DNA of 5,756 nt from an uncultured Rhodospirillales bacterium. Its GTDB lineage: Bacteria; Pseudomonadota; Alphaproteobacteria; ATCC43930; CGMCC-115725. The stretch lies in assembly GCA_903897565.1 (NCBI GenBank), contig CAIUCF010000395.1:1-5756 (forward strand). The letters run 5' to 3'. Positions 1 through 5,017 of this stretch are shown one piece after another. The notes under the pieces are model-generated. The model saw nothing but the letters and a program-made list of their open reading frames with translations, ran no database searches and had not been told where the DNA came from. Made by a program: the position numbers and the translations under genes. Positions within the stretch are counted from its first letter, which is position 1. The number at the start of each line of letters is the position of its first letter.

Positions 1-127
1 CGACCTCGCGGGCGATCGCCACGATGGAGCGATCGCCGCCATCCATCGTCACGGCATCGAGTAGAGACAGCGCCTTACCGATCAGCCCGAGGTTCGGCAG
101 CGTTCTGCGCGCGGGTCCATCGTCCAT
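1..127 (-). CDS. IclR-family transcriptional regulator, N-terminal part (cut by window start)
   Basis: Reading leftward from ATG at 127 gives 42 open codons that run off the window. The peptide carries GLIGKALSLLDAV (residues 14-26), then DGGDRSIVAIAREV. This is the first helix and the start of the helix-turn-helix of IclR regulators, and resembles the start of E. coli MhpR (GLTRGLMLLNML, then a DGG segment). IclR proteins bind DNA as dimers or tetramers through this winged helix and sense a small ligand with a C-terminal domain, which lies outside the window. The gene is divergent from a meta-cleavage operon, as mhpR is from mhpABCDFE, so it most likely controls that operon and perhaps itself; the inducer cannot be told. 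An in-frame ATG at 163 would add 12 residues, but these use AT-rich codons (ATA, TAT, AGT) and neither start has a clear Shine-Dalgarno. I prefer 127. Family call firm, target inferred. Confidence 0.82.
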   Translation of the reverse strand, partial: MDDGPARRTLPNLGLIGKALSLLDAVTMDGGDRSIVAIAREV

Positions 128-148
128 TTTATCACTATACAGGAAATA
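127..148. promoter_or_regulatory. AT-rich imperfect inverted repeat, possible regulator operator / iclR promoter
   Basis: This segment begins ATTT and ends AAAT and is partly self-complementary, in an otherwise GC-rich region just upstream of the regulator start. On the minus strand it contains TATAGT (134-139), a good -10-like hexamer, exactly six bases before the ATG at 127; no convincing -35 is present. It could be the regulator promoter, an IclR operator, or both. Symmetry is weak, so this is a candidate only. Confidence 0.3.
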
Positions 149-163
149 TATGCGGCGCGCCAT

Positions 164-192
164 TTGACCGATTTTTCCACGAGATCTAAATC
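164..192 (+). promoter_or_regulatory. Candidate sigma70-type promoter of the mhpDFE-like operon
   Basis: TTGACC (164-169) matches five of six bases of the -35 consensus. It is followed after 17 bases by TAAATC (187-192), a poor -10; TCTAAA (185-190) is a better hexamer but with 15-base spacing. Transcription would start near 200, about 40 bases before the hydratase ATG. A weak -10 would fit an activated promoter, as IclR-type activators such as MhpR use, but no start site is shown by sequence alone. Confidence 0.35.
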
Positions 193-202
193 CTCGACAA
201 CG

Positions 203-214
203 CGCCAGCTGGCG
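203..214. promoter_or_regulatory. 12-bp perfect palindrome in the operon leader, possible operator
   Basis: CGCCAGCTGGCG is a perfect palindrome lying just downstream of the candidate promoter and 23 bases before the hydratase start. Its position suits an operator of the divergent regulator or a small leader hairpin. Palindromes of this size also occur by chance in GC-rich DNA. Confidence 0.3.
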
Positions 215-227
215 TGAACGGACTCAT

Positions 228-234
228 GGGAGGG
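228..234 (+). promoter_or_regulatory. Ribosome binding site that fixes the hydratase start at 238
   Basis: GGGAGGG lies immediately before ATG 238 (GGAGG ends four bases upstream). Two further in-frame starts, GTG 214 and ATG 226, have no Shine-Dalgarno, and ATG 226 overlaps this site itself. Starting at 238 also gives the N-terminal length seen in MhpD. Confidence 0.7.
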
Positions 235-237
235 ACA

Positions 238-1026
238 ATGGCTACCGATCATGCCGCTTTGGCGCTGCGCCTGCGCGAGGCCTATCGCGGCGGTGCCGTG
301 GCGCCGCTACGAGACGGGCTCGAGCCGACCGATATCGAGGGCGCATACGCCGTGCAGGCGTTGAATACCGCGTTCTGGGTCGCCGGCGGCCGCCGGATCA
401 CCGGACGCAAGGTGGGGCTGACCGCGAAGGCCGTACAGGTCCAGCTCGGCGTCGACCAGCCCGATTTCGGGGTGCTCTTTGCCGACATGGCGATCGCCGA
501 TGGCGGGAGCCTACGGGCGTCGCAGGTCCTTCAGGCGAAAGCGGAGGCCGAGGTGGCGCTCGTCATGGCGCACGACGTTCAGGATCCAGAGATCACGCGA
601 CATGATTTTGCGGCAGCCGTCGCTTACGCGCTGCCGGCGATCGAGATCGTCGACAGCCGCATCGCCGACTGGAAGATTACTTTCGCCGACACCGTCGCCG
701 ACAACGGCTCATCCGCTTTCTATGTGCTCGGCACCGATCCCAAGTTGCTCGCCGGACTCGATCTCTGGACCTGCGGCATGGCGCTCGAGATCAACGATGT
801 CGTGCAGTCGCTCGGCGCCGGCGTCGCCTGCCTCGGCCACCCGCTCAACGCCGCGACCTGGCTGGCGCAAACACTGGCCGCCCGGGGCCAAGGCCTGCGT
901 GCCGGGGACGTCATCCTGACCGGCGCGCTCGGGCCCATGGTTCCGATCAAGCCAGGCGATCGCGTGCGCGCGACCATCGGCGGCCTCGGCAGCTGCAGCT
1001 TCGACTTTCTGGAGGATCGGACATGA
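238..1026 (+). CDS. mhpD: 2-oxopent-4-enoate (2-hydroxypenta-2,4-dienoate) hydratase
   Basis: Adds water to 2-hydroxypenta-2,4-dienoate to give 4-hydroxy-2-oxovalerate (EC 4.2.1.80), a cytosolic step of the lower meta-cleavage pathway. The 262-residue product follows E. coli MhpD closely along its length: APLRD (22-26), GRKVGLT (56-62), QLGVDQPDFG (69-78), DTVADN (151-156), LGHPLNAA (199-206) and ILTGALGPMV (226-235). By this alignment Glu103, Glu105 and Glu136 are the metal-binding triad, and Lys58 and Asp76 are active-site residues; all are present. The homologous 2-oxo-3-hexenedioate decarboxylases (DmpH type) share the fold, but the close MhpD match and the aldolase/dehydrogenase neighbours favour hydratase. 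It is first in the operon; its stop overlaps the next start by ATGA. GTG 214 and ATG 226 are less likely starts. The exact organic acid used in vivo (unsubstituted or alkylated dienoate) cannot be read from the sequence. Confidence 0.93.
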   Translation: MATDHAALALRLREAYRGGAVAPLRDGLEPTDIEGAYAVQALNTAFWVAGGRRITGRKVGLTAKAVQVQLGVDQPDFGVLFADMAIADGGSLRASQVLQAKAEAEVALVMAHDVQDPEITRHDFAAAVAYALPAIEIVDSRIADWKITFADTVADNGSSAFYVLGTDPKLLAGLDLWTCGMALEINDVVQSLGAGVACLGHPLNAATWLAQTLAARGQGLRAGDVILTGALGPMVPIKPGDRVRATIGGLGSCSFDFLEDRT

Positions 1027-1967
1027 GTGACAAGACCAAGGTCGCGATCATCGGCTCGGGCAATATCGGCACCGACCTGATGATCAAGGTGATGCGGCTC
1101 AGCAAGGTTCTGGAGATGGGTGCTTTCGTCGGCATCGATCCGGAATCCGACGGCCTCAAGCGCGCTGCCCGAATGGGCGTGGCGATCACCGCCGGCGGTA
1201 TCGACGGGCTGGTGGCGATGCCGGAGTTCAAGGACATCGGCATCGTGTTCGACGCCACCTCCGCCGGGGCGCACAAGCACCACAACGACGTCCTGCAGAA
1301 GCACGGCAAGCGGGTGATCGACCTCACGCCGGCAGCGATCGGGCCCTATACGATCCCGCCCGTCAACGGCGAAGCCAATCTCGACGCCGTGAACGTGAAT
1401 ATGGTGACCTGCGGCGGCCAGGCGACGATCCCGATCGTCGCCGCCATCAACCGCGTGACGGCGGTGCATTACGGCGAGATCGTCGCCTCGATTTCCTCGA
1501 AATCGGCCGGCCCAGGCACGCGCGCCAATATCGACGAGTTCACCGAGACCACCTCGCAGGCGATCATGAGCGTCGGCGGCGCCCGGCGCGGCAAGGCGAT
1601 CATCGTCCTCAATCCGGCGGAGCCGCCGCTGATCATGCGCGATACGGTCTATTGCCTGACCGACAATGCCGACCAGGCGGCGATCGCCGCCTCGGTCGAG
1701 GAAATGGTCGCCGAGGTACAGAAATACGTCCCCGGCTATCGCCTCAAACAGGCGGTACAGTTCGAGCGGATCGGCAACAACCGGCCGCTGCGGATTCCCG
1801 AGATGAACGAAGAATTCGTCGGCCTCAAGGTCTCGGTGTTCCTCGAAGTCGAGGGCGCCGCGCATTATCTGCCGGCCTATGCCGGCAATCTCGACATCAT
1901 GACCTCGGCGGCGTTGAAGACCGCCGAGAAGATCGCGCTGCGGATGCGCGGGAGGGCTGCGGCATGA
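1023..1967 (+). CDS. mhpF: Acetaldehyde dehydrogenase, CoA-acylating
   Basis: Oxidises acetaldehyde with NAD+ and CoA to acetyl-CoA (EC 1.2.1.10). The 314-residue protein is the usual length for the MhpF/DmpF/BphJ family. An N-terminal Rossmann motif, VAIIGSGNIGTD (7-18), binds NAD. The catalytic cysteine is Cys130 in NMVTCGGQATIP, equivalent to Cys132 of DmpF. Other conserved stretches are SKSAGPGTRANIDEFTETT (167-185) and the C-terminal LPAYAGNLDIMT (283-294). In this family the enzyme binds the 4-hydroxy-2-oxovalerate aldolase, and acetaldehyde passes through an internal tunnel; the partner is the next gene. Start ATG 1023 has GGAGG at 1011-1015, seven bases upstream, and overlaps the hydratase stop; its own stop overlaps the aldolase start in the same ATGA manner. 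A long antisense open frame (720-1865) is only a codon-bias shadow. Assignment is firm. Confidence 0.97.
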   Translation: MSDKTKVAIIGSGNIGTDLMIKVMRLSKVLEMGAFVGIDPESDGLKRAARMGVAITAGGIDGLVAMPEFKDIGIVFDATSAGAHKHHNDVLQKHGKRVIDLTPAAIGPYTIPPVNGEANLDAVNVNMVTCGGQATIPIVAAINRVTAVHYGEIVASISSKSAGPGTRANIDEFTETTSQAIMSVGGARRGKAIIVLNPAEPPLIMRDTVYCLTDNADQAAIAASVEEMVAEVQKYVPGYRLKQAVQFERIGNNRPLRIPEMNEEFVGLKVSVFLEVEGAAHYLPAYAGNLDIMTSAALKTAEKIALRMRGRAAA

Positions 1968-2995
1968 CTTTCGATCCCAAGACCACCAAGCTCTACATCC
2001 AGGACGTCACCCTGCGCGACGGCATGCACGCCATCCGCCACCAGTACGGGCTGGATCACGTCAAAGCGATCGCCAAGGTGCTCGACGAGGCCAAGGTCGA
2101 CGCCATCGAGGTCGCCCATGGCGACGGGCTGTCCGGCTCCTCGTTCAATTACGGCTTCGGCGCCCATACCGATTGGGACTGGATCGGCGCAGTCGCCGAG
2201 GTGCTGGAACACAGCATCCTCACGACCTTGCTGCTGCCGGGCATCGGCACCGTCCACGACCTGAAGCACGCCTACGAGATGGGGGTGCGCTCGGTCCGTG
2301 TGGCCACCCATTGCACCGAGGCTGACGTCTCGAAGCAGCATATCGAATACGCCCGCGGTCTCGGCATGGATGTTTCGGGCTTCCTCATGATGAGCCACAT
2401 GAATCCGCCGGAGAAACTGGCCCAGCAGGCCAAGCTGATGGAGAGCTACGGCGCCCACTGCGTCTATGTCACCGATAGCGGCGGCGCCATGACAATGGAC
2501 GACGTGGCAGCCCGGTTGCAGGCGTATGATCGGGTGCTGAAGCCGGAGACCCAGCGCGGTATTCATGCCCATCACAACCTGTCACTCGGCGTCGCCAATT
2601 CGATCGCCGCGGTGCAGAACGGTGCGATTCGGGTCGACGCCTCGCTCGCCGGCATGGGGGCGGGGGCCGGCAACGCCCCGCTCGAGGTGTTCATTGCTGC
2701 AGCGGCCGTCTATGGCTGGGAACACGGCACCGACCTCTTCAAGCTGATGGACGCCGCCGAGGATTTGGTTCGGCCGCTGCAGGATCGCCCGGTTCGCGTC
2801 GATCGCGAGACGCTCAGCCTCGGTTATGCCGGCGTCTACTCGAGCTTCCTGCGCCACGCCGAGAAGGCGGCCCAGGATTTCGGCCTGGATACGCGGACGA
2901 TCCTGCTCGAGCTTGGCCGCCGCAAGATGGTCGGTGGCCAGGAGGACATGATCACCGACGTCGCGCTCGAGCTGGTCGCCGCAGCCAAGCGCTAA
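1964..2995 (+). CDS. mhpE: 4-hydroxy-2-oxovalerate aldolase
   Basis: Cleaves 4-hydroxy-2-oxovalerate into pyruvate and acetaldehyde (EC 4.1.3.39), a metal-dependent class II aldolase of the HMG-CoA-lyase-like TIM-barrel superfamily. The 343-residue product has the family's full length. The active-site strand TLRDGMHAIRHQ (16-27) supplies Arg18, Asp19 and His22. HAHHNLSLG (201-209) supplies His201 and His203, which with Asp19 bind the metal. Tyr292 (AGVYSS) matches the DmpG tyrosine. All sit one residue beyond their DmpG equivalents (Arg17, Asp18, His21, His200, His202, Tyr291). The C-terminal part (about 290-343) is the region that contacts the dehydrogenase in the DmpFG complex, encoded just upstream. 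The open frame extends back to 1652, but ATG 1964 is chosen: GGAGGG at 1951-1956 precedes it, homology begins there, and it forms the ATGA overlap. Last clear gene of the operon. Confidence 0.97.
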   Translation: MTFDPKTTKLYIQDVTLRDGMHAIRHQYGLDHVKAIAKVLDEAKVDAIEVAHGDGLSGSSFNYGFGAHTDWDWIGAVAEVLEHSILTTLLLPGIGTVHDLKHAYEMGVRSVRVATHCTEADVSKQHIEYARGLGMDVSGFLMMSHMNPPEKLAQQAKLMESYGAHCVYVTDSGGAMTMDDVAARLQAYDRVLKPETQRGIHAHHNLSLGVANSIAAVQNGAIRVDASLAGMGAGAGNAPLEVFIAAAAVYGWEHGTDLFKLMDAAEDLVRPLQDRPVRVDRETLSLGYAGVYSSFLRHAEKAAQDFGLDTRTILLELGRRKMVGGQEDMITDVALELVAAAKR

Positions 2996-3001
2996 CGGGA
3001 A

Positions 3002-3019
3002 CGGCTCCTGGCGGAGCCG
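3002..3019 (+). terminator. GC-rich hairpin after the aldolase, possible terminator
   Basis: CGGCTCC and GGAGCCG form a perfect seven-base-pair stem with a TGGC loop, beginning seven bases after the aldolase stop. There is no proper T-run; GGGATTTCTCC follows. It may terminate weakly, act as a 3' mRNA-stabilising structure, or reduce read-through into the PAS gene. Confidence 0.45.
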
Positions 3020-3086
3020 GGGATTTCTCCTCCTCCGCCAGGCCCGGTTCGTGGTATTCCGGTGCTTCGGGTTTCAGAGGCACCTT

Positions 3087-3611
3087 ATGGCACTTTCCGA
3101 CTTGGTCGCTCGGCTGAAGGATCCTCGTCTCGAGGAGTTCGTCGCATGCTGGGATGCCGCTCGCGGCACCGCACCGGTGCCGCGCTGGCGTGACATTGAC
3201 CCGACCTGCATGAAGCGTGTCCTCGCCAATATCTGGGCGTGGCAGTACGAAGCCGAGACCGATACCTGGACGGGAAAGCTGGCGGGCGAGGAGATCATTT
3301 TCGTGCTGGGGCGGGGGTTCCGCGGCGCGAAAGCCCACGAATATTTCGAAGGTCGCCAACGCGACCTGATCCTGGCGCGGCATCGCCGGATCATCCAGGA
3401 CAACGTCGCGATGGTGAACACCGGACGTGTTTTCTGGCACGCCGGATCTTTCGCGATCGGGCAACGAGTCGCCCTCCCGGTTGCGACACGGTCGGAAGCC
3501 GCTGACACGGTTCTCGGGGTAACCTTCTACCGGTTCGCGTCACCCGTTACGCACGAGATCAGGGCCGATGCCGCCGATGAAGAAGCGGAGTTCATTACCC
3601 TCGAGAAGTAG
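3087..3611 (+). CDS. PAS_5-like domain protein of unknown function
   Basis: A 174-residue soluble protein with no signal peptide or membrane segment. Its layout is that of the PAS_5 (formerly uncharacterised) family, common in Alphaproteobacteria: an N-terminal helix with ACWDAARG (20-27), the PRWRDIDP signature (32-39), a sheet region WTGKLAGEEIIFVLGRGFRG (61-80), then EYF and a long helix (90-108), and a final strand pair ending VLGVTFYRF (142-150), followed by an acidic tail. PAS domains often sense small ligands or redox state, but there is no attached output domain, so no role can be given. ATG 3087 is chosen because AGAGG (3076-3080) lies six bases upstream; an in-frame GTG at 3051 has no such site. 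It lies 91 bases past the aldolase, after a hairpin, so it may be an independent gene and not part of the catabolic operon. I see no clear promoter of its own. Confidence 0.78.
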   Translation: MALSDLVARLKDPRLEEFVACWDAARGTAPVPRWRDIDPTCMKRVLANIWAWQYEAETDTWTGKLAGEEIIFVLGRGFRGAKAHEYFEGRQRDLILARHRRIIQDNVAMVNTGRVFWHAGSFAIGQRVALPVATRSEAADTVLGVTFYRFASPVTHEIRADAADEEAEFITLEK

Positions 3612-3822
3612 AGCGGGAGCTCGGTACCTGCCGGCATTCCTAAAAAACAGAAAATTGTCGGGCTCTTGAAAATCTACCATGGCGTGATTGAGAAACCCGT
3701 TCCATTCCATTAATCTTAATGTAGATTCTTGGGCTGCTGGTCGCTCGATCGGAGCCGCCGTCGCGGTGTGGTTCAGGTCCGGCGGCGATGCATAGAAATC
3801 GCGGATGTAGCGGGGAGTAATG
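3612..3822. other. Intergenic region with AT-rich core; no gene seen
   Basis: No reading frame here looks coding on either strand; a 65-codon minus-strand frame (3640-3837) has no family features. Bases 3641-3730 are about 36% GC by count (32 of 90), far below the flanking genes. The stretch holds AAAAAA and AAAATT runs, a tandem CCATTCCATT (3702-3711), an ATTAA-TC-TTAAT inverted repeat (3709-3720), and AATCTAC/GTAGATT arms (3671-3677 and 3721-3727). It is probably the promoter region of the downstream operon. TTGAGA (3688-3693) with TAATCT 17 bases later (3711-3716) is one weak promoter candidate. Confidence 0.5.
3754..3786. repeat. Inverted repeat (GCCGCCG / CGGCGGC), possible leader hairpin
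   Basis: Seven-base arms at 3754-3760 and 3780-3786 can pair across a 19-base loop, between the AT-rich island and the mini-ORF. It could be a leader structure or chance pairing in GC-rich DNA. The loop segment GGTTCAGGTCC looks superficially like a tRNA T-arm, but there is no tRNA here. Confidence 0.25.
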
Positions 3823-3909
3823 ATGTCGGCTGATCATGCCTTAACCGACCAAGACGTCCCCGGCGTTGCCGGGCGGTCGACCCTGCCAGCGGCGGTTGTG
3901 CCGCGTTGA
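3823..3909 (+). CDS. Possible 28-codon leader ORF, or detached N-terminus of the next gene
   Basis: ATG 3823 (or the adjacent ATG 3820) follows GGGGAG at 3812-3817, five bases upstream, the best ribosome binding site in this part of the window. The 28-residue peptide starts MSADHALTDQDVPG and ends AAVVPR, with largely G/C third positions like a real gene. Its TGA (3907-3909) overlaps the TTG start of the following gene as TTGA, the geometry of translational coupling. The next gene has no Shine-Dalgarno of its own and no other start upstream in frame. Either this is a coupled leader peptide, or it is the true N-terminus of that protein separated by a one-base loss (natural or sequencing error). 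The peptide has no recognisable family. Confidence 0.4.
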   Translation: MSADHALTDQDVPGVAGRSTLPAAVVPR

Positions 3910-5015
3910 CGCGCCGCCGCGGTCTCGACCATTTATTGCCATCCACGTTCGAAGAGCGCGGCGCGACCGTTCCGTTTACCACGCCGGCGCTGTCGATGGC
4001 ACGGGTTCGCAAGGATTGGCGTGATCGCCTCGAAATCGTCATCGGCCAGTTCTCCGGGGGACCCGGCGCCTATGTCATTCCCTGGGCTACCGTCACAGAG
4101 ATCATCTCGCTGACCTCCCACGACGTGCTGCTCCATGAAAAAGTCCTGGAACGTCAGGCGCTTGATCCCCATGCCGTGCGAATGGCCGCATTGGAAGTCG
4201 CCCGCAGCGGGCTGGCGGGGCCGGATGTCGTCGCGGGAGCCGCCAAGGCGCTGGCCGATGACGAGGAAGCCAAGGCGCTGAACCAGGTCGTCCTCATCAT
4301 CAAGGTGATCGAAGAAGCGGAACCCAAGCATGCGCGCAATCTCATGCGCGATATTCGAACCCCCGAAGGACAGGACCGTGTCCGCGAGGTCTTCTTCTCG
4401 ATCGGCGATCGACTCAATCTCGATGCCAAGGCGTTCGATCAGAGACTCTCCGATCTCGGCATCGCCACCTATCCGGTCGGGACAGTATGGAGCCCGTTCG
4501 ACGGCCGGCTGCGCCGTCTGGTGCGTCGTCTCGGAGAATTCGCCACCTCTGTCGGCAACTGGGGTCTGGAACATCTGGGCGAGGGCGCGGAACAGGCCGC
4601 CTTTACCGCCGAGGTCTCGGCCCATTCGCTGAAGATCGCACGCGAGGCGCTGCAACGCTTCGATGCGGTGGTCGGCAGCCCCCGCCAGATCGTCGCTGAC
4701 TGGGAAGCCCGGGCCTCCGCGGTGCGGCGGTTGGTGATGCGACTGGCATGGCTCGTCGATGGCTGGCAACCGCTGATCGAAACCTGGTTCGCCGCCACGG
4801 AGGATGACATGCGGATCGATGCGCTCGATTATATCGTGCCTCGGCTACCGTTCATTCCGGTGAAGGAACTCGAGCCGGATCCGGCGGCAAACAGCACCAA
4901 TCCGCTGTTCGGCAAGGCCGGCCGATGGGTCAAGATCAACCAGGATTGGAAGACCGGGGAACCGGACCCGATCCTGGTCCGACGCCTCGAAGCCCTCAGG
5001 GCGAGGGAGCTGTGA
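3906..5015 (+). CDS. Uncharacterised soluble protein, first gene of an unknown pair
   Basis: I do not recognise this 369-residue protein. Strong G/C third-position bias on this strand supports coding over the antisense frames. The N-terminus is basic (MTRRRG), then comes a compact conserved-looking stretch, LLPSTFEERGATVPFTTP (10-27). A likely beta segment follows, RLEIVIGQ and AYVIPWATVTEI (41-66), then a mainly helical body (72-300) with no membrane segments or signal peptide. A tryptophan-rich part (WLVDGWQPLIETW, 282-294) and the C-terminal PRLPFIPVKELEPDP (312-326) are distinctive. No catalytic motif, P-loop or metal cluster is visible. The start is uncertain: TTG 3906 has no ribosome binding site but overlaps the stop of an upstream mini-ORF, and the frame is closed at 3831-3833; ATG 3996 would remove the 10-27 stretch. 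Its TGA overlaps a GTG of the next gene, so the two are probably co-translated and may act together. Confidence 0.72.
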   Translation: MTRRRGLDHLLPSTFEERGATVPFTTPALSMARVRKDWRDRLEIVIGQFSGGPGAYVIPWATVTEIISLTSHDVLLHEKVLERQALDPHAVRMAALEVARSGLAGPDVVAGAAKALADDEEAKALNQVVLIIKVIEEAEPKHARNLMRDIRTPEGQDRVREVFFSIGDRLNLDAKAFDQRLSDLGIATYPVGTVWSPFDGRLRRLVRRLGEFATSVGNWGLEHLGEGAEQAAFTAEVSAHSLKIAREALQRFDAVVGSPRQIVADWEARASAVRRLVMRLAWLVDGWQPLIETWFAATEDDMRIDALDYIVPRLPFIPVKELEPDPAANSTNPLFGKAGRWVKINQDWKTGEPDPILVRRLEALRAREL

Positions 5016-5017
5016 AC

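Noticed and set aside
11..38. Two GCGATCGC-containing palindromes close together (HIP1-like)
   Set aside because: They lie inside the regulator coding sequence and reflect Ala/Ile/Asp/Arg codons in GC-rich DNA; similar words recur in other genes here.
720..1865. Long minus-strand open frame of 381 codons opposite the hydratase and dehydrogenase genes
   Set aside because: It lies antisense to two genes with firm family matches; its His/Asp/Arg-rich product is typical of GC-rich shadow frames.
1652..1963. Upstream extension of the aldolase frame by 104 codons
   Set aside because: It overlaps the dehydrogenase in another frame, is Arg-rich and low-complexity, and aldolase homology and the ribosome binding site begin at ATG 1964.
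3750..3790. tRNA-like T-arm sequence (GGTTCAGGTCC) with flanking GC arms
   Set aside because: The T-loop lacks the invariant A58 and no acceptor, D or anticodon arms can be drawn around it.
3640..3837. 65-codon minus-strand frame in the intergenic region
   Set aside because: It spans the AT-rich island and the inverted repeat, has no family resemblance and no good ribosome binding site.
3933..4769. Minus-strand open frame of 278 codons opposite the first unknown gene
   Set aside because: The plus-strand frame has the G/C third-position bias and the tight junction with the next gene; the antisense product shows no family features.
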